From assembly GCA_024372625.1 (NCBI GenBank), contig CP099605.1, positions 558,001-622,000 on the forward strand: DNA of 64,000 bases. The letters are read 5' to 3'. The first letter of the stretch is position 1. Each line of letters starts with the position of its first letter. The notes under the pieces are model-generated. The model did not search any database. It was not told the origin of the DNA and saw nothing but the letters and a program-made list of their open reading frames with translations. The DNA is from Comamonadaceae bacterium OTU4NAUVB1 (GTDB taxonomy: Bacteria; Pseudomonadota; Gammaproteobacteria; Burkholderiales; Burkholderiaceae_C). This document shows positions 19,035-28,803 of this stretch, one piece after another. The position numbers were made by a program, and so were the translations under genes.

Positions 19035-20495
19035 ATGTACCTCGGACTCGACCTGGGCACCTCCGAACTCAAGGCGCTGCTGCTGGCGGACGACCATCGC
19101 ATCGTCGCGGTGGCGCGCGCCTCGCTCACGGTGAGCCGGCCCCGGCCGCTGTGGTCGGAGCAGGACCCGGCCCGGTGGTGGGAGGCGCTGGAGACGGTGA
19201 TGTCGGCGCTGCGCGCGTCGCAGCCCGGCGCGCTGGCGGCGGTGCGCGCCATCGGCCTGTCGGGCCAGATGCACGGCGCCGTGCTGCTCGACGCGGGCGA
19301 CGCGGTGCTGCGCCCGGCCATCCTCTGGAACGACGGGCGCAGCGCCGCGCAGTGCGAGGCGCTCGCCGACGCCGTGCCGCGCCTGGGCGAGATCGCCGGC
19401 AACCTGGCGATGCCGGGCTTCACGGCACCCAAGCTGATGTGGGTGCGCGCGCACGAGCCCGCGCTGTTCGCGCGCACCCGGCGCGTGCTGCTGCCCAAGG
19501 ACTGGCTGCGCCTGCGGCTCACCGGCGAGGCCGTGGGCGAGATGTCCGATGCCTCGGGCACGCTGTGGCTCGACGTGGGCCGGCGCGACTGGTCCGACGA
19601 ACTGCTCGCCGCGACGGGCCTCGGGCGCGAGCACATGCCGCGCCTGGTCGAGGGCGACGCGGTGTCGGCGCGGCTGCTGCCGGCGCTGGCCGAACGCTGG
19701 GGCCTGCGGCCGGGCATCGCGGTGGCCGGCGGCGGCGGCGACAACGCGGCCAGCGCCGTCGGCATGGGCCTGATCGAGGCGGGACAGGGCTTCGTCTCGC
19801 TGGGCACCTCGGGCGTGATCTTCGTTTGCGGCGCGCGTTTCGCGCCCCGGCCGGAGGCGGCCGTCCACGCCTTCTGCCACGCGCTGCCGGGCCGCTGGCA
19901 CCAGATGTCGGTGATGCTGTCGGCCGCGAGCGCGGTGGGCTGGGCGGCGCGCTGCTTCGGCTTCGTCGACGAGCCGGCGCTGCTGGCGGCGGCCGCCACG
20001 GCGACGGCCGCGATGCGCGCGCGCGCGCCGCTGTTCCTGCCCTACCTGGCCGGCGAGCGCTCGCCGCACAACGATGCCGGCGCGCAGGGCGTGCTGCACG
20101 GCCTGACCCACGCGCACGGGCCGGCCGACATCGCCTACGCCGTGGTCGAGGGCGTGAGCCTGGGCCTGCGCGACGGGCTGGACACGCTGGAGCGCCCGGC
20201 GGGCGACCTGCTGCTGGTCGGCGGCGGGGCGCGCAGCGTCTGGTGGGGCCAGTTGCTGGCCGACATCCTGGAGGTGCCGCTGGCCCTGGCCGAGGGCGGC
20301 GAGGCCGGCGGGGCGCTGGGCGCGGCCCGGCTGGCCTGGCTGGCCGACGGCGGGGACGCCGCGTCGGTGTGCCGCACGCCGCCCCTGCAGCGGCGCTTCG
20401 AGCCCGACGCGGCCCAGGCGCCCGGCCACCGGGCGCGGCACGCCCGCTTCAGGGCCCTGTACGCGGCCTCGCGGCCGCACTTCGCGAGCGCCTAG
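19035..20495 (+). CDS. xylB: Xylulokinase
   Basis: FGGY-family kinase phosphorylating D-xylulose to D-xylulose-5-phosphate. 486 aa. N-terminal phosphate loop GLDLGTSELKALLL; GLSGQMHGAVLLD contains the MHG motif typical of xylulokinases rather than glycerol kinases; RPAILWNDGRSAAQC follows. The C-terminal half carries PYLAGERSPHND and the adenine-site GGGARS region. It completes the path from D-arabinitol (dehydrogenase at 16476) into the pentose phosphate pathway, whose zwf, tal and pgi genes lie upstream. Last gene of the cluster; msrA converges. Confidence 0.93.
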   Translation: MYLGLDLGTSELKALLLADDHRIVAVARASLTVSRPRPLWSEQDPARWWEALETVMSALRASQPGALAAVRAIGLSGQMHGAVLLDAGDAVLRPAILWNDGRSAAQCEALADAVPRLGEIAGNLAMPGFTAPKLMWVRAHEPALFARTRRVLLPKDWLRLRLTGEAVGEMSDASGTLWLDVGRRDWSDELLAATGLGREHMPRLVEGDAVSARLLPALAERWGLRPGIAVAGGGGDNAASAVGMGLIEAGQGFVSLGTSGVIFVCGARFAPRPEAAVHAFCHALPGRWHQMSVMLSAASAVGWAARCFGFVDEPALLAAAATATAAMRARAPLFLPYLAGERSPHNDAGAQGVLHGLTHAHGPADIAYAVVEGVSLGLRDGLDTLERPAGDLLLVGGGARSVWWGQLLADILEVPLALAEGGEAGGALGAARLAWLADGGDAASVCRTPPLQRRFEPDAAQAPGHRARHARFRALYAASRPHFASA

Positions 20496-20513
20496 CCCGC
20501 CCGCCGGGCGGGC
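20495..20513. terminator. GC-rich hairpin between xylB and msrA
   Basis: GCCCGCC and GGCGGGC form a 7-bp stem with a 5-nt loop that starts inside the xylB stop codon. There is no T tract, so intrinsic termination is uncertain; it could act with Rho for either convergent gene. Confidence 0.35.
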
Positions 20514-20528
20514 CGGGCAGGTGGCCGG

Positions 20529-21305
20529 TCAGAGGCCCGCGCCGGGCGCCGTGGCCTTGCCGGCGGCGACGCCCACCAGCACCGGCTTCGCGCGCCAGAG
20601 TCCGGGGAACACCTTCTGCAGGTTCTCCACCTTGGGCACGTCGTTGATCACGATGTAGGGGTGGTCGGGATGGCGGGCCAGGAAATCCTGGTGGTCGGCC
20701 TCGGCCGGGTAGAAGGCCTTGCCCGTCTCGACGGTGGTGGCGATCGGACGGCCGAACGCCTTGGCGGCGTCGAGCTGCGCGATGTACGCGCTCGCCACGC
20801 GCTGCTGCTCGGCGTTCTCGGGGAACACGGTCGAGCGGTACTGGGTGCCGGTGTCGGGGCCCTGCCGGTCGAGTTCGGTCGGGTTGTGCGCCACCGAGAA
20901 AAACACCTGGAGCAGGCGTCCGTAGCTGACCTGCCGGGGGTCGTAGGTGATGCGCACGGCCTCGGCATGGCCGGTGTCGCCCAGGCCCACCGCCTCGTAC
21001 GTGGCCGTCTTGCGGCTGCCGCCGGCATAGCCCGAGACGGCGCCGGTCACGCCCTTGACGTGCTGGAACACCGCCTGCACGCCCCAGAAACAGCCGCCGG
21101 CGAACACCGCCGTCGCCGTGGCGCCGCCCGGCGCGACGTCGCTCGCCGGCGGCGGGATCACGACCGCCGCCTCCGCGGCGATGGACGGCATCGCGTGCCA
21201 CACCGAGGCGGCCGCCGCGAGCCCGGCCAGGGCGAGCAACGGCCGGCGTCCCAGCATCGGCGCTCGAGCGGAGCGGGCGGAGGAGGCGATCACGGGGATT
21301 TTCAT
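20529..21305 (-). CDS. msrA: Peptide methionine sulfoxide reductase MsrA, exported, single-cysteine
   Basis: Reduces methionine-S-sulfoxide. 258 aa. N-terminal export signal LGRRPLLALAGLAAAASVWHA (twin Arg at 20-21) places it in the periplasm. The catalytic Cys72 sits in FAGGCFWGVQAVF; other MsrA motifs are SGYAGG, VFFSVAHNPTELDRQGPDTGTQYRS and YHP-equivalent DHQDFLARHPDHPYI. No other cysteine occurs in the protein, so the usual resolving cysteines are absent. The start encompasses the signal. Divergent from the hydrolase-transferase gene. A separate MsrPQ system lies at 43121-44816. Confidence 0.93.
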   Translation of the reverse strand: MKIPVIASSARSARAPMLGRRPLLALAGLAAAASVWHAMPSIAAEAAVVIPPPASDVAPGGATATAVFAGGCFWGVQAVFQHVKGVTGAVSGYAGGSRKTATYEAVGLGDTGHAEAVRITYDPRQVSYGRLLQVFFSVAHNPTELDRQGPDTGTQYRSTVFPENAEQQRVASAYIAQLDAAKAFGRPIATTVETGKAFYPAEADHQDFLARHPDHPYIVINDVPKVENLQKVFPGLWRAKPVLVGVAAGKATAPGAGL

Positions 21306-21398
21306 GGGAGGAGCGCTTGCGGAAATGCGTGGTTTTTTGAGCAGGCAACCTACGGACGGCCCGGCAGCAGACTACAGGATCGAGGCGAATTGCAAACG

Positions 21399-23897
21399 AT
21401 GGTTCCTGTGCGAGACACCTTTTCTCGTCCGTTACGTTTCATGCATCCTTCCTCCATTTCGCCTATTTCGTCCATTTCCTCCGCCCGGGTCATGCACGGG
21501 CCCGAAGCCCACCGGCCGGCGAGCGACCCGCTTGCGCCCTTGTTCGAGAGTTTCTGGATCGGCGGCTTCGAGGGCGCCGATCACGTCAACGGATTCGGCC
21601 AGCCGCTCGACCCGAACGCGCGCAACGGCCACGACGCGCGGCTCGACGAGGACTACGCGGCCCTCACCGCACGAGGCATCCGCACCGTGCGGGAGAGCGT
21701 GGGCTGGCGGCTGATCCACGCGCGCGGCGATGCCGGCTGGCGAGCGATCGAGTCGCAGGCGCGCCGCGCCGCCGGCCACGGCATCCAGGTCATCTGGACC
21801 CTGATGCACTACGGCTGGCCGGCCGGGCTCGACCCGTTCGAACGACCCGACGAATTCGTCGGCGCCTTCGCCGACCATTGCGCGCGCCTGGCGGAGCTGC
21901 TGGCCTGCATCGGGGGTCCGCGACCGGTCTACCAGCCCGTCAACGAGATCTCCTTCCTGGCCTGGGCGGCCTCCAGCACCGGGCTGATCCACCCGCACCT
22001 GCCGTCGGCGCCCGGCAACGGCGATCGCCTCAAGCGGGTGCTGGTGCGCGCGGCGCTGCGCGCGACCGACGCCATCCGGGCGGTCGAGCCCGGCGCGCGC
22101 ATCGTGCACACCGACCCGGTGGTCCACATCGAGCCGCACCGGGGGGCCGGGCCGACCGACAGCGCCGCCGCGCTGCGCGCCAACGACCACCAGTTCGAGG
22201 CCTGGGACATGATCGCCGGGCGCACCGCTCCCGAACTGGGCGGTGCCCCGGGCTACCTCGACGTGCTGGGCCTCAACTATTACCACGACAACCAGTGGGA
22301 GGAGGGCACGGGCGTGCGCCTGCACTGGCACATGGGCGATGCGCGCCGCCGGTCGTTCGCCGACCTGGCCGACGCGCTGTGGCGGCGCTACGGCCGTCCG
22401 ATGTGCCTGTCGGAGACCGGCCACATCGGCCAGGGCCGCGACGCCTGGCTCGACCACATCGCCGCCGAGGTGGTCGAGTGCCGCGCCCGCGACATCCCGA
22501 TCGGCGGCCTGTGCCTCTACCCGGTGATCGACCGCCCGGACTGGCAGGACGCCGGCCACTGGCACCACAGCGGCCTGTGGGACGTGCCCGGCGCCGATGC
22601 CGGCGACTTCACCCGCCGGCTGTGCCAGCCCTATGCCGAACGCCTGCGCCACTGGCAGCACGTGTTCCAGACCCCTTCGCTCCTTTCTCAACTTCACAGG
22701 CACAGAACCGCCATGACAAGTCTCGTCGTCTTCTCCCACCTGCGCTGGGATTTCGTCTACCAGCGTCCCCAGCAGCTGATGTCGCGGCTGGCCGAGCGCC
22801 ATCCGGTCGTGTTCGTCGAGGAACCCATGCCGGGCGCGGACCACGCCTGGCTGGAAAGCCACAGCCCCTGCGCCGGCGTCACGGTGCTGCGCATGCACCT
22901 GCCGGGCCACGCCCACGGCTTCCACGACGAGCACATGGCCGGCCTGGGCACGCTGCTGGCCGGCCACCTGCGCGAGCACCGCATCGACGACTACCTGCTG
23001 TGGTTCTACACCCCGCTGGCGTTTCCGCTGGCCGACGGCCTCGCGCCGCGCGGCATGGTGTACGACTGCATGGACGAGCTCGCCGCCTTCGACTTCGCGC
23101 CGCCCGCGCTGATCGAGCGCGAGAACGCCATGTTCGACGCCGTCGACCTCGTGTTCACGGGTGGCCGCAGCCTGTACGAGTCCAAGCGCCTGCGCCACCC
23201 GGACGTGCACTGCTTCCCGAGCAGCGTCGACCACGCGCATTTCGGCCGCCGCGACGTGGCCGACCACCCCGACCAGCGCGCCATCGCGCATCCGCGCCTA
23301 GGCTACTACGGCGTGATCGACGAGCGCCTGGACCTGGGCCTGGTCGCCGCCGTGGCCGACGCGCATCCGGACTGGCAGGTGGTGATGGTCGGGCCGGTCG
23401 TGAAGATCGATCCGGCGGGCCTGCCCCAACGCCCGAACATCCACTGGATGGGCCAGCGCCGCTACGACGAGCTGCCGGCCTTCCTGGCCGGCTGGGACGT
23501 CTGCATGATGCCCTTCGCGCTCAACGCGTCGACGCGCTTCATCAGCCCGACCAAGACGCTGGAGTACCTGGCCGCCGGCAAGCCGATCGTCAGCACCCCG
23601 GTGCGCGACGTGGCGCAGCAGTACGCCGACGTGGTCCCCATCGCGGCGACGCCGGCGGAGTTCGTGGCCGCCTGCGAAGGCATCCTGGCCTGGCACGACA
23701 GCGCGCGTCTGAGCTTCCGTGCCTCCGCCGCGCTGGTGGTGGCCGGTACCTCGTGGGACCGCACCGCCGCGGCCATGCAGGACCTGCTCGAACGCTTCGA
23801 CGTGGCGGCCGATGCCGACACGCCGAGCGCGGCCCCGGCCGCCCGGACCGCCGCGGTCGAGGAATCGGACACGGCGCTCGACGAGGCCCAGGCATGA
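21399..23897 (+). CDS. Glycoside hydrolase (GH1-like)-glycosyltransferase fusion
   Basis: One open frame of 832 codons with two domains. Domain 1 (about 45-420) is a clan A TIM barrel: acid/base region YQPVNEISFL, GLNYYHDN, and nucleophile region CLSETGHIG, as in family 1 glycosidases. Domain 2 (from Met439 at 22713, MTSLVVFSHLRWDFVYQRPQ) is a GT-B glycosyltransferase: PNIHWMGQRRYDELPAFL, then FISPTKTLEYLAAGKPIVST, the donor-site Glu region. The linker (22671-22712) looks like untranslated leader. Start uncertain: 21399 follows GAGG; 21441 and 21492 are alternatives. UDP-galactopyranose mutase follows, so the transferase may use UDP-galactofuranose or a related donor; this is inference. Confidence 0.75.
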   Translation: MVPVRDTFSRPLRFMHPSSISPISSISSARVMHGPEAHRPASDPLAPLFESFWIGGFEGADHVNGFGQPLDPNARNGHDARLDEDYAALTARGIRTVRESVGWRLIHARGDAGWRAIESQARRAAGHGIQVIWTLMHYGWPAGLDPFERPDEFVGAFADHCARLAELLACIGGPRPVYQPVNEISFLAWAASSTGLIHPHLPSAPGNGDRLKRVLVRAALRATDAIRAVEPGARIVHTDPVVHIEPHRGAGPTDSAAALRANDHQFEAWDMIAGRTAPELGGAPGYLDVLGLNYYHDNQWEEGTGVRLHWHMGDARRRSFADLADALWRRYGRPMCLSETGHIGQGRDAWLDHIAAEVVECRARDIPIGGLCLYPVIDRPDWQDAGHWHHSGLWDVPGADAGDFTRRLCQPYAERLRHWQHVFQTPSLLSQLHRHRTAMTSLVVFSHLRWDFVYQRPQQLMSRLAERHPVVFVEEPMPGADHAWLESHSPCAGVTVLRMHLPGHAHGFHDEHMAGLGTLLAGHLREHRIDDYLLWFYTPLAFPLADGLAPRGMVYDCMDELAAFDFAPPALIERENAMFDAVDLVFTGGRSLYESKRLRHPDVHCFPSSVDHAHFGRRDVADHPDQRAIAHPRLGYYGVIDERLDLGLVAAVADAHPDWQVVMVGPVVKIDPAGLPQRPNIHWMGQRRYDELPAFLAGWDVCMMPFALNASTRFISPTKTLEYLAAGKPIVSTPVRDVAQQYADVVPIAATPAEFVAACEGILAWHDSARLSFRASAALVVAGTSWDRTAAAMQDLLERFDVAADADTPSAAPAARTAAVEESDTALDEAQA

Positions 23898-23940
23898 GCC
23901 CAGGGTCGTTCCCAACCCCTTCTTTCCCGGCGATCCACCC

Positions 23941-25092
23941 ATGACCCACATCGCTATCGCCGGCGCCGGCTTCTCCGGCGCCGTGCTGGCCCAGGAACTG
24001 GCACGCGCGGGCTGCCGCGTCGACGTCTTCGACACCCGGCCGCACGTCGCGGGCAACTGCCACACCGAACGCGACGCCGACACCGGCGTGATGCTGCACA
24101 CCTACGGACCGCACATCTTCCACACCAGCAACGAGCGCGTGTGGGACTACGTGCGGCGCTTCGGCGAGTTCGTGCCCTTCGTCAACCGCGTCAAGGCCAT
24201 CACCGGCGGGCGCGTGTTCTCGCTGCCGCTGAACCTGCTGACGATCAACCAGTTCTTCGGCAAGACCTTCTCGCCGGCCGAGGCGGCGGCGTTCTTCGAG
24301 CAGATCGGCGAGCGCGGCATCGAGTCGCCCGCCAACTTCGAGGAGCAGGCCCTGTCGCTCATGGGCCGCGAACTCTACGAGGCCTTCTTCAAGGGCTACA
24401 CGACCAAGCAGTGGGGCATGTCGCCCACCGAACTGCCCGCGAGCATCCTCAAGCGCCTGCCGGTGCGCTTCAACTACGACGACAACTACTACGCGAGCCG
24501 CTGGCAGGGCATCCCCCGCGACGGCTATACGGCCATCGTCGAGAAGATGCTCGACCACCCGGACGTCCGGCTCCACCTGGGCACCCGCTTCGACCGCGAC
24601 GCGGCCGGCGACTACGACCACGTGTTCTACAGCGGCCCCATCGATGCCTGGTTCGGCCACGTCGACGGCCGCCTGGGCTACCGCACGCTGGACTTCGTGC
24701 GCGAGGACCACGCGGGCGACTACCAGGGCAACGCCGTCATCAACTACGGCGACGTGCCGGTCCCCTGGACCCGCATCTCCGAGCACAAGCACTTCGCCCC
24801 GTGGGAGTCGCACGACAAGACGGTCGTCTTCAAGGAGTACAGCCGCTTCTGCGAGAAGGCCGACACCCCGTACTACCCGATCCGCCTGGTGGCGGAGAAG
24901 ACGTTGCTGTCGCGCTACATCGAGCGCGCCCGCACCGAGCGGAAGGTCACCTTCGTCGGTCGCCTGGGCACCTACCGCTACATCGACATGCACGTCACCA
25001 TCGCCGAGGCCCTGGACACCGCCGAGCGCTTCCAGAAGGCCCGGGCCGACGGCACCCCCATGCCCGCGTTCGTCGTCGACCCCCTGGGTTGA
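23941..25092 (+). CDS. glf: UDP-galactopyranose mutase
   Basis: Flavoenzyme converting UDP-galactopyranose to UDP-galactofuranose, the donor for galactofuranose-containing glycans. 383 aa. FAD site IAIAGAGFSGAVLAQELARAG (first 20 or so residues), HVAGNCHTERD, YGPHIFHTSNERVWDYV, then GYTTKQWGMSPTELPASI and the C-terminal GRLGTYRYIDMHVTIAEAL, all typical. It lies 43 bp after the hydrolase-transferase gene, likely the same operon. No other Galf-chain or O-antigen genes are visible, so the acceptor is unknown. Confidence 0.95.
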   Translation: MTHIAIAGAGFSGAVLAQELARAGCRVDVFDTRPHVAGNCHTERDADTGVMLHTYGPHIFHTSNERVWDYVRRFGEFVPFVNRVKAITGGRVFSLPLNLLTINQFFGKTFSPAEAAAFFEQIGERGIESPANFEEQALSLMGRELYEAFFKGYTTKQWGMSPTELPASILKRLPVRFNYDDNYYASRWQGIPRDGYTAIVEKMLDHPDVRLHLGTRFDRDAAGDYDHVFYSGPIDAWFGHVDGRLGYRTLDFVREDHAGDYQGNAVINYGDVPVPWTRISEHKHFAPWESHDKTVVFKEYSRFCEKADTPYYPIRLVAEKTLLSRYIERARTERKVTFVGRLGTYRYIDMHVTIAEALDTAERFQKARADGTPMPAFVVDPLG

Positions 25093-25115
25093 GCCGCACC
25101 CGGCGCGCCCAAAGC

Positions 25116-25150
25116 AAAAGGCCCTGCAGCGCAAGCTGCAGGGCCTTTTT
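25116..25150. terminator. Bidirectional terminator between glf and groEL
   Basis: An 11-bp perfect stem GGCCCTGCAGC/GCTGCAGGGCC closed by a GCAA tetraloop, flanked by A4 and T5. It serves convergent glf and groEL transcripts. Confidence 0.92.
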
Positions 25151-25154
25151 GTTC

Positions 25155-25253
25155 GCGGACACCGCGGGACTGGCTTCGCCAGACCGCGGGTGTCGCCCCC
25201 GGTAGGGGGAGCAGGCGCAGCGGACACGAAGTGCCGCGCAGCCTGCCGGGGGC
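25155..25253 (-). repeat. Structured intergenic repeat, copy 2 (after groEL)
   Basis: Read on the minus strand it begins 8 nt after the groEL stop with CCCCCGGCAGGCTGCGCGG, matching copy 1 (13544-13641) in order of elements. Elements are a C-rich/G-rich hairpin, then a nested hairpin with apical CTGGC-GAA-GCCAG and outer GACACC/GGTGTC. Compared with copy 1 both stems have changed on both sides and still pair. Confidence 0.65.
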
Positions 25254-25261
25254 GAGCGAGA

Positions 25262-26929
<1,668 letters not shown>

Positions 26930-26975
26930 TCAGTAATTGGGGGTAGGAAGGGAAAGCTTGGAAGCAGCCGGTGGC

Positions 26976-27266
26976 TTACTTCTCGACGACCGCGAACAGG
27001 TCGTCTTCCTTCATGACGAGCAACTCGTCGCCGCCGACCTTGACGGTCTGGCCGCTGTACTTGCCGAACAGGACGCGGTCGCCGACCTTGACGGTCAGTG
27101 CGGCGAGTTCGCCCTTGTCGTTGCGCTTGCCCGGGCCGACGGCCAGGACTTCGCCCTGATCGGGCTTTTCGGCGGCGGCGTCGGGGATGACGATGCCGGA
27201 GGCGGTCTTGGTTTCGCTGTCAACACGCTTGACGATCACGCGATCGGCCAAAGGACGAAGGTTCAT
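26976..27266 (-). CDS. groS: Co-chaperonin GroES (10 kDa)
   Basis: Heptameric lid of the GroEL chamber. 96 aa starting [18 protein letters not shown]. The mobile loop [19 protein letters not shown] and the closing strands [16 protein letters not shown] are standard. An in-frame upstream ATG at 27311 would extend the protein into the leader and is rejected. AGGAGATGC lies 5' of the ATG. Transcribed from 27407-27380 under HrcA control. Confidence 0.98.
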   Translation of the reverse strand: MNLRPLADRVIVKRVDSETKTASGIVIPDAAAEKPDQGEVLAVGPGKRNDKGELAALTVKVGDRVLFGKYSGQTVKVGGDELLVMKEDDLFAVVEK

Positions 27267-27353
27267 AGCATCTCCTGGATGTGTGGAATGGATGGGGATT
27301 CGTGCGGCCACGGACGGAAGGTCCGTGGCGCTGTCGCCTGAAAGCGAGCGCTG

Positions 27354-27380
27354 TTAGCACTCTGCTTCGGTGAGTGCCAA
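27354..27380. promoter_or_regulatory. CIRCE operator (HrcA site) of groESL
   Basis: TTAGCACTC-N9-GAGTGCCAA: one mismatch to the consensus TTAGCACTC-N9-GAGTGCTAA. It begins at the edge of the -10 and would lie around +1 of the groESL promoter, as expected for repression by HrcA. No hrcA gene is in the window. Confidence 0.95.
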
Positions 27381-27407
27381 TGATAAGGGCATTCATCACG
27401 ATTTCAA
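27380..27407 (-). promoter_or_regulatory. groESL promoter
   Basis: Minus strand TTGAAA (27407-27402), 16-bp spacer, TATCAT (27385-27380). The same stretch, CTTGAAA followed by CCCTTATCAT, partly fits a sigma-32 promoter, so dual control is possible. CIRCE abuts the -10. Confidence 0.65.
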
Positions 27408-27593
27408 GGGCGCGGGGACGGCGGCGATCAGGCGAACCCCTACACGCGCCGTCTGGTGCGGATGACTCGACCGCTCCTGGCGCGGTCCAAGGATGAGTTT
27501 TTCCGATGGCGACCGCGTCGTTCCTCCCCAGTGGGAGACGGCGGATCCGGACACCGCCTTTTCCATTCCCCGTCCTTTTGTCAGGAGACCTCC
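27408..27593. other. Spacer upstream of the glycine-zipper gene
   Basis: Remainder of the 327-bp gap between groES and the next gene (27267-27593). Apart from the groESL promoter/CIRCE and a CAGGAGACC Shine-Dalgarno at the end, no clear promoter, hairpin or small gene was recognised. Confidence 0.4.
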
Positions 27594-28691
27594 ATGGCCA
27601 TTCAGAACGATTCCTCGCGCGACATCAACGCAGGCAACACCGGCGACCTGAACCGTGATCCGATCACCGGTGCGCCCGGCGCGCACCCCGTGGGCACCGG
27701 CGTCGGCGCCACCGGTGGCGCCCTGGCGGGCGCGGCGGCGGGGTCGCTGGCCGGTCCGGTCGGCACCGTGGTAGGTCTGGTGGCCGGCGCGGTCGTCGGC
27801 GGCCTGGGCGGCAAGGCCGTCGCCGAGAACGTCAACCCGACGGCCGAGGACGCCTACTGGCGCGAGAGCTACAACCGCGAAGCCTACGTGCAGCCCGGCA
27901 GCAGCTACGACGACTACGGCCCGGCCTACGAGATGGGCTGGTCGACCCGCGCGTCGCGCGCCGACACGTTCGACGCCGTCGAGCCTTCGCTGGCCGACGA
28001 GTGGTCGACCCGCCGCGGCGCGTCCGGCCTCGACTGGGAGCAGGCCCGTCCCGCCACGCGCGCCGCCTGGGAGCGCGCCGACCGCACCTATTTCAGCGCC
28101 AGCGACGCCGAACTCGACGGCACGGTCAACAACGCCCGCGCGAGCACCACGCTGGGCGCCGCTTCCGCGCTGGGCGCGGGTGCCGCGACGACCACCGCGT
28201 TCGGCGCCGGCGACACCTTCGACGGCACGGGCGAGCCGCTCGCCAACGACGAGGTGGTCGACGTCCTCAACGACCTGATCGAGAACTCGCGCGATGGCGC
28301 CGAGGGCTTCAAGGTGAGCGCCGAGCAGGTCGAGACCGCGCGCCTGAAGCAGCTGTTCAGCGAGCGCGCCACTGCGTGCGCCGCGGCGGCCGCCGAACTG
28401 GTGCCGCTGGTCACGCAGTACGGCGGCACGCCCGCCGATGGCGGCACCGCCGGTGGCGCGCTGCATCGCGGCTGGGTCAAGATCAAGGGCGCGGTCGGCG
28501 CCGACAGCGAGGAATCGATCCTGGAAGAGGTCGAGCGCGGCGAGGACGCCTCGTTGGCCCGCTATCGCAAGGCGCTGAAGAACCAGCTGCCGGCCGACGT
28601 GCGCGCCGTGGTGCAGAAGCAGGCCGATGGCGCCCAGCGCAACCACGACGAGATCAAGGCCCTGCGCGACCAGGCGCGCGCGCGCGGCTGA
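27594..28691 (+). CDS. Glycine-zipper protein with C-terminal PA2169-type four-helix domain
   Basis: 365-aa protein with two recognisable parts. Residues about 33-80 form a glycine-zipper hydrophobic stretch ([20 protein letters not shown] and following), likely membrane-inserting. Residues about 80-205 are acidic and aromatic, with [12 protein letters not shown] and repeated WE/TR pairs. Residues about 220-360 resemble the PA2169/DUF2383 four-helix bundle: [21 protein letters not shown], then long helices ending [18 protein letters not shown]. Such bundles are ferritin-like in shape but of unknown function. The start is set by CAGGAGACC before the ATG. Divergent from groESL. Confidence 0.7.
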   Translation: MAIQNDSSRDINAGNTGDLNRDPITGAPGAHPVGTGVGATGGALAGAAAGSLAGPVGTVVGLVAGAVVGGLGGKAVAENVNPTAEDAYWRESYNREAYVQPGSSYDDYGPAYEMGWSTRASRADTFDAVEPSLADEWSTRRGASGLDWEQARPATRAAWERADRTYFSASDAELDGTVNNARASTTLGAASALGAGAATTTAFGAGDTFDGTGEPLANDEVVDVLNDLIENSRDGAEGFKVSAEQVETARLKQLFSERATACAAAAAELVPLVTQYGGTPADGGTAGGALHRGWVKIKGAVGADSEESILEEVERGEDASLARYRKALKNQLPADVRAVVQKQADGAQRNHDEIKALRDQARARG

Positions 28692-28761
28692 CCGTCCCTT
28701 CGCCGGACCTCGCCAGCGGGTGCCGATGCCGCTCGGCCCGGTCCCGGCATCCCGCTTCGCC

Positions 28762-28783
28762 AAGCCGCCCCCGGGCGGCTTTT
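28762..28783 (+). terminator. Terminator after the glycine-zipper gene
   Basis: AAGCCGCC-CCCG-GGCGGCTT followed by TT: 8-bp stem with A/T ends. The preceding bases CGCTTCGCCAAGCC resemble part of the structured repeat, so this may be a decayed fragment. Confidence 0.65.
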
Positions 28784-28803
28784 CCACGTCCTTCACGTCC
28801 GCC

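Noticed and set aside
20661..21398. Upstream continuation of the hydrolase-transferase frame
   Set aside because: It lies antisense to msrA and shows no domain; the hydrolase barrel begins only after 21500.
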